Positions 1 through 6,806 of a DNA stretch of 15,852 nucleotides are shown here, one piece after another (position 1 is the first letter of the stretch; every line of letters starts with the position of its first letter). The notes below the pieces were generated by a model. That model saw only the letters and a program-made list of their open reading frames with translations, ran no database searches and was not told the DNA's origin. The translations under genes were made by a program, and so were the position numbers. This DNA is from Methanobacteriaceae archaeon. GTDB lineage: Archaea; Methanobacteriota; Methanobacteria; Methanobacteriales; Methanobacteriaceae. The stretch is from assembly GCA_900766745.1 (NCBI GenBank), contig CAAFWR010000122.1, positions 1 to 15,852 of the forward strand, given 5' to 3'.

Positions 1-20
1 GACGTGTGCTCTTCCGATCT
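1..20. other. Residual Illumina adapter at contig end
   Basis: The first 20 bases are identical to the 3' end of the standard Illumina TruSeq read-2 adapter, which ends in GCTCTTCCGATCT. This is untrimmed library sequence, so biological sequence starts at base 21 and the left edge is an assembly end. The gene that follows is therefore expected to be truncated. Confidence 0.93.
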
Positions 21-22
21 GA

Positions 23-487
23 CTTGTCCATGATGATTCAAGATACCGTATTGACATGAACTATTACATAAATGGTGAAAAATATCTCTTACAAATGAAA
101 ATCAAACCATATACAGATAAACAATATTTGGAAGGAGCAGGAAGTCAATTAGGTCTCTTTAGAGATCTGCCTGTTGATGAGAGAAAACTCATCAGTAAAG
201 CTGAGGCAAAACAGCCTATGACTCCTGAAGAAACTAAAATGTACAATGCTCTCATGGATAAAATCAATGATAAAGTTTACACAATTGAATACAATTTAAA
301 AATTATTAATGAGTTTTTAGCTGATAGATTAACTTTTATTGATGATGAAAACACTACTTTTGAAGAAAGACTTGGATTCTGGGAGGAAATAGACATCAAT
401 ACAAAAACATCATTATTCCACGAAGTACGTGGCAGGTTAAGATTAACCGATACTTTTGAAGAAGACTTATTTCCATCTATTAGATAG
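23..487 (+). CDS. Tail assembly chaperone, gpG-like (5' partial)
   Basis: The frame is open from base 23 to the TAG at 485-487. The first ATG is at 56, but no Shine-Dalgarno sequence precedes it and the codons before it read as ordinary protein (LVHDDSRYRID), so the gene most likely enters from beyond the contig end. The visible product is acidic and probably largely helical from about residue 50, with no signal peptide or membrane segment. No family motif is recognised. The assignment comes from position: it lies immediately upstream of the tape measure gene and ends in a short overlap with a second open frame that has no start signals of its own, which is the layout of gpG/gpGT chaperones in long-tailed phages. 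In those systems the abundant short form and a rare frameshifted long form coat the tape measure and recruit tube subunits. An unrelated small tail protein is possible. Confidence 0.6.
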   Translation, partial: LVHDDSRYRIDMNYYINGEKYLLQMKIKPYTDKQYLEGAGSQLGLFRDLPVDERKLISKAEAKQPMTPEETKMYNALMDKINDKVYTIEYNLKIINEFLADRLTFIDDENTTFEERLGFWEEIDINTKTSLFHEVRGRLRLTDTFEEDLFPSIR

Positions 488-680
488 TTTTCTTGGTGAA
501 GTGTATTTTAGAGTATCTAAACATCTTGGAATTAAAATATCTGAAGTAATTTACAAAAAAAATGACTTAGACATTATCATGCTTATGCGTAAGTATGGTG
601 AAGAGATTAAAGCAGAACAAAGACGCATTAAAGAAATTGAAGCTCAAAATAAAAATAATAAACGAAGAATGAGAAGGTAG
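447..680 (+). CDS. Chaperone frameshift extension, gpT-like
   Basis: This frame opens after a TAA at 444-446 and ends with TAG at 678-680, six bases before the tape measure start. It has no ATG in the overlap; the only near-start is a TTG at 456 with no Shine-Dalgarno sequence in front. About 70 residues are encoded after the probable slip point: first a compact hydrophobic/helical part (LDSFLGEVYFRVSKHLGI), then a very basic tail rich in Lys, Arg and Asn (KNNKRRMRR). It is best read as the C-terminal extension of the preceding protein made by +1 frameshifting, as in gpGT, where the T part binds the tape measure. Expression as a separate protein from TTG is possible but poorly supported. Confidence 0.55.
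   Translation, partial: PILLKKTYFHLLDSFLGEVYFRVSKHLGIKISEVIYKKNDLDIIMLMRKYGEEIKAEQRRIKEIEAQNKNNKRRMRR
467..475 (+). promoter_or_regulatory. Candidate +1 ribosomal frameshift site (TTA TTT CCA)
   Basis: The upstream frame reads TTA TTT CCA here, four codons before its stop. The downstream frame is in the +1 register. At 470-473 (TTTC) a tRNA-Phe paired to TTT can slip one base onto TTC, which the same tRNA reads, so the slip costs no pairing. The influenza PA-X +1 site (UUU C) uses the same chemistry. The product would continue from ...EEDLF into HLLDSFLG. No stimulatory structure was identified, and a -2 slip gives poorer re-pairing here. Confidence 0.5.
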
Positions 681-686
681 GCAAAT

Positions 687-3600
687 ATGGCAATAACTGA
701 AGAGATCCTGTTAACTTTCTTTGGTAAGGACATGGTTAGTGGTGTAACTAAAGACATTGATGGTAATGTGCAATCAATGGCAAGTAACATTACATCATCC
801 ATAAATACTATGAATGCAGGATTCAGGAATATTAGTGATTCTGCTAATGGTTTTCTTTCAGGATTGACTGGGGGTAAAACTGCTTCTGAAGTCATATTTG
901 GTACTAGTAGTAAAGCAGAAACTAACAAGGTCTTATTGAATAATATGACTGAAACTGCAGCAGGTGCGGAGAAGTTATATAAGACTGTTGATAGTGTTAC
1001 TGATAAGAGCCTTACTTCTATGCAGGAGTTAATTCCTGCGATGAATGCGTTCAAAGCTGCAACTGGTGCTAGTGATGATGAAATGAATAACATTACTAGT
1101 GGTATGGCTAATTTTGGTGCAGCAGTACTTGCTCAAACAGGTTCAACCGAGAGAGCTCAAACTGCAATGATGGATCTGTCCAAAGGTATTAAAGGAGCTT
1201 TTGCAGCGCTTGACCAATATGGTATATCTGAAGATGCTTTGATGAGGACTGGATTATGGTCTGGTAAAGAAGATGATGTTGAAGGATATATGGCTGCAGT
1301 AACTGAAGTTATAGGTTCAACAGAAGAATTGATGAATACTAATGAGGGTTTAGATGCTCAATTAGGTAAAGCTTTCAGTCGTGCAGGTAAAAAGATTGGT
1401 AATGAATTTTTACCTATCATTAAAGATGTTAAAAGAGGGTTTCTTGAACTTGATAATGCCATGGGAGGAAATTTATCAGCAGGAATACTTGTAGCAGTTC
1501 AAGGCGTAGATATGCTTTCACAAGGTTTTTACAATCTTTCAAACATCATTCAAGGTGTAAAAAATATTAACGATGCTTGGAAAACTTTTTCAGGTATTGT
1601 TAACGGCACAGCTAAAGAATTAGATAATGTTACAGATTCTGCTAAAAATGCTACTGATGCAATGGCAAATATTAGTGAAGCAAAAGTACAATATGCTCCT
1701 GGTTCAACAGATGTGCTAGATGCAACAACCATTAATGAAGCTGCAAGTCATGCTGGTGGAATTGAAATCACTGATGTTGATATGGATGAAATTATCAAAG
1801 GAAAGAAAAAAGATAATTACTCTGACCTTCTCAAATACATTGAAGAAGATAATAAAGAACTTGAAAAAGTACAGAAAGCATTATCTAAAGATAAGATTAA
1901 TAAAAAAGAATTTGAAACATTAACTGATAAAATTAAGGAAGATAAAAAATCATTATTCGAAGCTTTCGCTGAAACTGGGGATATTCCAGATATTGATACT
2001 CGTAAAAATACTAAAAAAAGTTGGAAAGATTATCTTGATGGTATCACTAAATCAAATGAAGAAATAGATCAAGTTGTTAATGCTCTTAAAAATGGGGACA
2101 TTAATATTAAAGAAAGTGATGGTGCTATCAAAACTATTAAAGAAAATAAAACTCAATTAGCTGAGCAGTTAGTTGAAGCATGTGATATTCCAGATATTGA
2201 TATTGATGCTAAAAAATCTTCTAAATCTGTTAAAGCTATTGATGATGTAGTTGATGGTGTTGATGATATTGGTGATGCTTCTAAAAAATTAAAAAAAGCT
2301 GAAGCAGGAATGGATGGATTGGAAGCTGTAGCTGATATTGTTCCTGCTGGAACTGGTGCGAAAGCAGCTGCTAGTGGTGCTGAGGCTGCAACTGCAAGTG
2401 TGGGTTTTGCAGGATTAAGTGCAGGCATAACTTCAATGCTTGTACCTGCTCTCACTGTTGCAGCTGTTGTTGCAATAATGATTCCAGTAGTTGCTGGTTT
2501 AGCTGCTGAAGCTTTACTCTTTGTAAGAGCAATAGCTGAAGTAATTAAAGCATTAGACTTTGATTCACTTGATTTATCTGGTGCTATTGATGGGTTAAAG
2601 CAGATTGGTTCTGCAATGTGGGAACTGTTCAAGGCAATGGGGGCTATGACTTTATTGTCTGGAGCAACCATACTTTATCAGGTATCTTCAATATTTCTTG
2701 GACTGCAGAATCCTATTCGTGTTGCTGTTGATGAAATTAAAAAAGCAGTAAGCATTATCAATGAGTTAGGTAGTGTAGGGGATATTGATGAAAGTATCCC
2801 TGGAAAAATGCAAAGTTTGGGAACTACATTACAATCTGTTTCTGAAGCATTTAAAAGCATGCAAGGTGTGGTGGGAGATGTTCTTTGGGGAGGATTAATG
2901 ACCCTCGGTGGTTTATTAGGTTCTTTCACTGATAATCTTCTTATTGCTAAAACAGAGTTAACAAATGCTTTCAATGAACTTAATACATTTAATATTGGGT
3001 CTGTAGATGAAGGTGTGGCAAATAATCTTAAAAGTGTTGCAGAAACTTTAAAAGCAGTGTCTGATGCATTTGGAGCATTAAGTGACATTACATGGGATGT
3101 GAGCATGGAAAACCTCCTTACACTCGGAGGTAAAATTGGTTCCATCTCCACTAGTCTTACAACTGCAAAAGATGACATTGTGGAAGCTGCAAACACCATT
3201 AATGGTTTTACCGGTTTACCTACAATTGATGAAAGCATTACCAGTTCTCTTCAAAATGTAAGTAAAGGTATTACAAGTGTTGCAGATACATTAGGTGCAC
3301 TTCAAAAAATTAATGATGCTGAAGGCTTTGACTGGACAGATCCATTCAAAGATTTCACAACAGATGTTCAAACAGCAAGAATAGATATTGAGAATGCTGC
3401 TAAGGAATTGAAAAAATTTGAGAATTTACCTGAGGTTCCTGATGTTCATGATAAACTGAATAATGTGGGTAAAGCTGCAGCTCAAGCAACTAATACCTTA
3501 AAAGCTTTAAATGGAATTCCTCCAGTTGAATCTGGGGATATTACTAGTAAAATAATTCAGGCAAGGTATGCTATTAGTAATGCTGCAATTCATCTTAAAA

Positions 3601-4778
3601 GTCTTGAAGGCATTGCTGAAGTACCAGACCTTACTGAAAAATTAAATAATGTTGGTAAAGCAGCTGCAACAGCAACTAACACTACAAAAGCATTATCCAT
3701 GTTAGCCGGCATGGAGATTAATGCTGCAGATGTTAATACTAAAGTTCAGCAAGCAAGGTATGCTATTAGTAATGCTGCGATTCATCTTTCAAGCCTTGCA
3801 GGTATTGCAACCATACCTGATAATCTTAGTGAAACTTTAACTCGTGTAGGTAATGCTACAGTGCAGGTAAAAGGTATAGCAACTAATCTTTCAAGTTTCC
3901 CAACCGTGGATCCTGCTGTGAGTCAGTCTGTAGCTAATGCTGTTACTGTTATAAAAGATATAATTACACAATTGAATACTCTTGCAGGTGCAAGTTTAAC
4001 TGATGTTGGTGGATTATTATCTTCAATAAACAATGCTATTGCACAAATGAAAGCAACATTACTTGCAGCATCAACTGGTTTCTATGCTTCAGGTGTTAGT
4101 ATAGGTCAGTCAATAACTAATGGTGTTGGTGCAGGTTTATCAGGTTTAAACAGCGCTGTTTCAGGACCTATGAATTCTGCTATGAGTACCATGACAAGTA
4201 TTGGTCAAAGTGGAGGGAACCGTGCAGGTACAGCCACTACAAATGCATTTAGATCTACTTTAAAACTTGGTACTGTAATGACAACTGAAATGGGTTACGT
4301 GAAACAGGCAGTAGATAATGGTATTAGTGCTGCTGTAACTGCAGCAAGAAACGGTGCTGAAGATGTTGTACAAGCATTTAAAGACGGGATTAACACTGGT
4401 TCACCTGGTGATATTGCTTGGACAATGCATGATGAAATGTGGTATACTCATGATTTCATAGTCAGTGAAGGAAAATATTTAGTTTCAGCTGCAAAACAAT
4501 TGGGTCAAGATGTTGTTACTGGATTTGGAAATCCTACATTAAAAACTAATTTCGGTCCTCTTGGTGGTGGTGATTTCAACAGGTCTGTAATTGCTTCTAT
4601 TGAAACAATGAATTCTAAAGCACCTGTAGCTACTAGTTCTCCGGTTCAAATCAATATTCAAGAAGGAGCAATACAGTTAGATGCAAGAAACCTTACAACA
4701 CAAGAATCTAAACAAGTTGTGATTAATGCATTGGAAGGTTTGGATTGTATAAGTAATATAGATATCAGGGGAATGTAG
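687..4778 (+). CDS. Tape measure protein
   Basis: This 1363-residue protein is preceded by a Shine-Dalgarno run (AAGGTAGG, 674-681) five bases before the ATG. Its length, its low-complexity Ala/Ser/Thr/Gly-rich helical composition and its place after the chaperone pair identify a tape measure protein, which fills the tail tube, sets tail length and is released into the host membrane at infection. Two hydrophobic stretches lie near residues 586-617 and 652-673. A charged block is present twice (about 376-437 and 445-505), and residues 681-1130 hold about seven degenerate repeats of 62-73 residues. The C-terminus has the Gly/Ser-rich pattern common to this family (GINTGSPGD at 1234-1242). At the roughly 0.15 nm per residue seen in siphophages, the length would imply a tail of up to about 200 nm. 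Reverse-strand open frames inside it are shadows. Confidence 0.93.
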   Translation: MAITEEILLTFFGKDMVSGVTKDIDGNVQSMASNITSSINTMNAGFRNISDSANGFLSGLTGGKTASEVIFGTSSKAETNKVLLNNMTETAAGAEKLYKTVDSVTDKSLTSMQELIPAMNAFKAATGASDDEMNNITSGMANFGAAVLAQTGSTERAQTAMMDLSKGIKGAFAALDQYGISEDALMRTGLWSGKEDDVEGYMAAVTEVIGSTEELMNTNEGLDAQLGKAFSRAGKKIGNEFLPIIKDVKRGFLELDNAMGGNLSAGILVAVQGVDMLSQGFYNLSNIIQGVKNINDAWKTFSGIVNGTAKELDNVTDSAKNATDAMANISEAKVQYAPGSTDVLDATTINEAASHAGGIEITDVDMDEIIKGKKKDNYSDLLKYIEEDNKELEKVQKALSKDKINKKEFETLTDKIKEDKKSLFEAFAETGDIPDIDTRKNTKKSWKDYLDGITKSNEEIDQVVNALKNGDINIKESDGAIKTIKENKTQLAEQLVEACDIPDIDIDAKKSSKSVKAIDDVVDGVDDIGDASKKLKKAEAGMDGLEAVADIVPAGTGAKAAASGAEAATASVGFAGLSAGITSMLVPALTVAAVVAIMIPVVAGLAAEALLFVRAIAEVIKALDFDSLDLSGAIDGLKQIGSAMWELFKAMGAMTLLSGATILYQVSSIFLGLQNPIRVAVDEIKKAVSIINELGSVGDIDESIPGKMQSLGTTLQSVSEAFKSMQGVVGDVLWGGLMTLGGLLGSFTDNLLIAKTELTNAFNELNTFNIGSVDEGVANNLKSVAETLKAVSDAFGALSDITWDVSMENLLTLGGKIGSISTSLTTAKDDIVEAANTINGFTGLPTIDESITSSLQNVSKGITSVADTLGALQKINDAEGFDWTDPFKDFTTDVQTARIDIENAAKELKKFENLPEVPDVHDKLNNVGKAAAQATNTLKALNGIPPVESGDITSKIIQARYAISNAAIHLKSLEGIAEVPDLTEKLNNVGKAAATATNTTKALSMLAGMEINAADVNTKVQQARYAISNAAIHLSSLAGIATIPDNLSETLTRVGNATVQVKGIATNLSSFPTVDPAVSQSVANAVTVIKDIITQLNTLAGASLTDVGGLLSSINNAIAQMKATLLAASTGFYASGVSIGQSITNGVGAGLSGLNSAVSGPMNSAMSTMTSIGQSGGNRAGTATTNAFRSTLKLGTVMTTEMGYVKQAVDNGISAAVTAARNGAEDVVQAFKDGINTGSPGDIAWTMHDEMWYTHDFIVSEGKYLVSAAKQLGQDVVTGFGNPTLKTNFGPLGGGDFNRSVIASIETMNSKAPVATSSPVQINIQEGAIQLDARNLTTQESKQVVINALEGLDCISNIDIRGM
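1812..2201 (+). repeat. Two-copy charged block inside tape measure gene
   Basis: Residues 376-437 and 445-505 of the tape measure protein are diverged copies of one unit. Each begins with an aromatic/Asp segment (NYSDLLKYI; SWKDYLDGI), continues through a Lys/Glu helix, has a KxxI(N)xK(E) middle and ends in DIPDID. The shared codons of the end motif (GATATTCCAGATATTGAT) are preserved at 1980-1997 and 2184-2201. Confidence 0.75.
2727..4070 (+). repeat. Degenerate ~64-residue tandem repeats in tape measure gene
   Basis: About seven units occur, each with a helix carrying small residues, a short P-[DE/T]-x-[DI] turn, and a second helix of the form L-x-x-V-x-x-A...LxAL. The clearest pair starts at residues 958 and 1022, 192 bases apart. 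They share 26 identical bases (3561-3586 and 3753-3778) encoding ARYAISNAA. Earlier units are longer (about 70 residues) and more diverged. Confidence 0.75.
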
Positions 4779-4779
4779 A

Positions 4780-5268
4780 ATGGAATATGGTATGTATGAT
4801 GATTTAAGACCTGGTGTGGAAGAGTCAGTGGAAATTGATGGTTATCCATTTTATGCTACTGAAATCACTCCTACCGAGTCCTATAATCGTAGAGAAACTA
4901 ATCGTCAAAGTATTCTTGGTGGTACGGAGCATGTTACTCGTGGGAAATATATTCCGCGTAGTTTCAGCTTCACCACTTACGTTCACATTCCAGAAGGTCA
5001 TCCTGAAGTGTATGATACGATTTTCCAGGAAATGGTTAGTAAACCTTGTGAAGTTATAAGCCCATATATGGGTGGAAAATTCAATGCTGAAGTAATTATT
5101 CAGAAAACTGCTGAGGAAGCATCACCAGAGGACATTAAACTTGACATTGAAGTGGTGGAAATACCTTCTATGGATTCTTTAATTCCTAATGATAAGGTGG
5201 TAATTCCTGCAGATAAGCTTGAATCTGAAAAGGACAGGTTAGCTCGTGAAGCAAAAAATAAAAAATAA
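4780..5268 (+). CDS. Tail/baseplate protein after tape measure (XkdP-position)
   Basis: The ATG follows the tape measure stop by one base; a purine-rich AGGGGAA (4767-4773) can serve as ribosome-binding site. The 162-residue product has a beta-rich body (residues 15-120), including a region rich in Arg/Asn/Thr (YNRRETNRQS) and a PRSFSFTTYVHIP strand pair, and ends in a charged Lys/Glu tail. Position between tape measure and hub matches XkdP of PBSX and gp53-like proteins, which link hub, tape measure and wedge. XkdP proteins usually carry a LysM domain; none is visible here. The family assignment is from position and general pattern, not a diagnostic motif. Confidence 0.6.
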   Translation: MEYGMYDDLRPGVEESVEIDGYPFYATEITPTESYNRRETNRQSILGGTEHVTRGKYIPRSFSFTTYVHIPEGHPEVYDTIFQEMVSKPCEVISPYMGGKFNAEVIIQKTAEEASPEDIKLDIEVVEIPSMDSLIPNDKVVIPADKLESEKDRLAREAKNKK

Positions 5269-5275
5269 CTCTTTC

Positions 5276-5283
5276 TTTTTTTT
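5276..5283 (+). terminator. Poly-T tract before the tRNA gene
   Basis: Eight T residues follow the stop of the upstream gene and precede the tRNA by two bases. Archaeal RNA polymerase commonly terminates at such U-runs, so part of the upstream transcription may stop here. An A/T-rich TATA-like stretch at about 5253-5267 is correctly spaced to restart transcription at the tRNA 5' end. Confidence 0.4.
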
Positions 5284-5285
5284 AT

Positions 5286-5357
5286 AGTCCTATGGTGTAA
5301 TGGCAATCATAACGCACTTTGGATGCGTCGATTCTGGTTCGATTCCAGATAGGACTA
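5286..5357 (+). tRNA. tRNA-Gln (anticodon TTG)
   Basis: A full cloverleaf folds by eye. The acceptor stem AGTCCTA/TAGGACT has 7 perfect pairs, the D-arm loop contains AATGGCA, the anticodon stem ACGCA/TGCGT has 5 perfect pairs and its loop is CTTTGGA (anticodon TTG, reading CAA). The variable loop has 4 bases, the T-stem TCTGG/CCAGA has 5 perfect pairs and its loop is TTCGATT. The discriminator is A and no CCA is encoded. The weakest part is the D-stem, with one G-T pair and one T-T mismatch. It lies between two tail genes on their strand. CAA is a frequent Gln codon in the neighbouring genes, so it may support late translation; it could also be an attachment site for another element. Confidence 0.9.
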
Positions 5358-5395
5358 CTATTATTTATTCATTATTCTTAAAGGTGCATTATTCA

Positions 5396-6400
5396 ATGTC
5401 TATTCAATATCAAATTCCTCGTAATCTAATAGAAGTATATAAAACTGATGAAGAAAATTTTGAAGCATATACTCCAAATTCAGAAAACAGTGAAGATACT
5501 TCCAAATCTGAAGAAATAGAAACAGACGAAGAAGAGGATAAAGAAGGATTCACACTCCACCAAGGAGAAATAATAGAAACATACTACTGTGTTAATCTTC
5601 TTAGCACAGACACAGAATACGATTACGAGGACATAAACAACAACGGATCATTAACCTTGACCAGTGTGGATAAGAAAAGATTCTACAAAGGAGTAAGAAT
5701 ACTGCACCGTAAAGGATGGGAAAAACCAGGAGAAACATTAAACCTGGAAGAATTACCAGAAAACCTACTAGGATTCATCACAGAACAAACTTATCATGAA
5801 GATGGTGTTGATTTAAAGATAAGTGGGATGACAAAGCTTCTTGAAAAAAAGTATCAGTTTGATTTCAGTCAAATGAAGATAAGCGAAATATTGGTAGAGA
5901 TGATTAAAACCGCAGGACTTATTCCAGTTGTTAATCCTGAAGGATTAGATGACCGTGTAATTGATTACAGTAATGTATCTGGTGGAGAAGGTGGTTCTGC
6001 AGGTAGTACTGATGGTATTGATGGTGATGTTGTAAAATTAGCAAAAAAGATATGTAAAGGTAAAAAGGGAGCAAAGGCAAAAGCCAATGCAATTTGTAAT
6101 TATATTGCGACCAATATTCAATATGGACCTAGATATGAGAATCATAGGCATTGTCCTAAAGAAGTTTTAACGTCATTTAGGCATAATTGTAATTGTTGTG
6201 ACCGTGCAAGACTTGGTTATCAAATGGGTAAAGTTGTAGGATTAGAATGTAGAGGAGTTCATGGACCCGGACATGTTTGGGTAGAATACAAAATTGATGG
6301 AAAATGGGTAGACTCAGACCCTGGTGTATCCAGGAAAAGTATTGGTTCAACCTGGAAAAATATGTCAATGGATAGTTTATGGAATTTTCCAGATTGTTAA
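5396..6400 (+). CDS. Baseplate hub N-terminal half fused to transglutaminase-fold wall peptidase
   Basis: The ATG at 5396 is chosen because AAGGTG (5381-5386) precedes it by nine bases and the longer frame from 5300 would translate the tRNA gene. The product has 334 residues. Residues 1-195 look like the N-terminal part of a contractile-tail hub (XkdQ/gpD/gp27 type), with an acidic linker at about 30-52 and the conserved-looking stretch ISGMTKLLEKKY near 142. A Gly/Ser linker follows, then a transglutaminase-like domain from about 211 to the end. Its likely catalytic triad is Cys267 (in NCNCCDRARL), His293 (in GPGHVWVEY) and Asp308 (in WVDSDPG). Pseudomurein endoisopeptidases of methanogen viruses (PeiP/PeiW) use this fold and triad, so local opening of the host wall is the inferred role. 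The hub C-terminal half is absent and appears in the gene at 6807. Confidence 0.8.
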   Translation: MSIQYQIPRNLIEVYKTDEENFEAYTPNSENSEDTSKSEEIETDEEEDKEGFTLHQGEIIETYYCVNLLSTDTEYDYEDINNNGSLTLTSVDKKRFYKGVRILHRKGWEKPGETLNLEELPENLLGFITEQTYHEDGVDLKISGMTKLLEKKYQFDFSQMKISEILVEMIKTAGLIPVVNPEGLDDRVIDYSNVSGGEGGSAGSTDGIDGDVVKLAKKICKGKKGAKAKANAICNYIATNIQYGPRYENHRHCPKEVLTSFRHNCNCCDRARLGYQMGKVVGLECRGVHGPGHVWVEYKIDGKWVDSDPGVSRKSIGSTWKNMSMDSLWNFPDC

Positions 6401-6405
6401 AAAAA
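6399..6405 (-). terminator. Poly-T terminator of the antisense membrane-protein gene
   Basis: On the minus strand seven T residues lie 17 bases after the stop of the 6423-6764 gene, preceded by CCC. They overlap the stop codon of the convergent hub gene. This gives the antisense gene its own archaeal-type terminator. Confidence 0.5.
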
Positions 6406-6422
6406 GGGTTATCTAATTTATG

Positions 6423-6764
6423 TTAAGCAGGCACCCAATGATTGTTGCCAGTATGTCTCCAATATGAACCGTCAGGATTTTCTTGTACTTCCCCAGTGGA
6501 AACAACACGTCCTGATTGTTCACTGTAAAATGCTCCTTCATCATGATTAGATGATTGTTTTTGTTGTGATTTTTGTACTGGTTGAGAATCTTCTTTTACA
6601 GTGGTGTTATTAGTTATATTTGTTGTAGTGTTGTTTGTTGTGTTATTTACTGTGCTATTCTTTACTTCTGGGGTATCAGAACCAGTAAGCATTATAGCTC
6701 CAGCAATAATGCAACAACCTGCAATTATTGCTATTACAATTATTAGTAATTCTTTATTATTCAT
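6423..6764 (-). CDS. Small membrane-anchored exported protein (antisense moron)
   Basis: The start is placed at the ATG at 6764 (113 residues), where the N-terminus MNNKELLIIVIAII begins a single transmembrane helix (about residues 6-27) after a short head. The ATG at 6782 would add six residues. The helix contains IAGC, a lipobox-like string, but the hydrophobic stretch continues past it. Residues 30-60 are an Asn/Thr-rich linker with many N-x-S/T sequons, followed by a Gln/Ser linker and a C-terminal motif near GRVVSTGE and SYWRHTGNNHW. This design suits a protein displayed outside the cell on a possibly glycosylated stalk. It is antisense to the tail operon, between the hub halves. No Shine-Dalgarno sequence is seen, so the mRNA may be leaderless. 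Superinfection exclusion or surface alteration during lysogeny is plausible but unproven. Confidence 0.75.
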   Translation of the reverse strand: MNNKELLIIVIAIIAGCCIIAGAIMLTGSDTPEVKNSTVNNTTNNTTTNITNNTTVKEDSQPVQKSQQKQSSNHDEGAFYSEQSGRVVSTGEVQENPDGSYWRHTGNNHWVPA

Positions 6765-6806
6765 GATTATTATTTTATACATAAATTATTATTAAAGGTT
6801 TAGATT

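Noticed and set aside
2153..3238. Long reverse-strand open frames inside the tape measure gene (also 644-1093)
   Set aside because: They are low-complexity mirror images of the Ala/Ser/Thr-rich tape measure coding sequence, without ribosome-binding sites.
5300..5395. Longer start for the hub/peptidase gene
   Set aside because: These codons overlap the tRNA gene, have no Shine-Dalgarno sequence, and a well-placed AAGGTG precedes the ATG at 5396.
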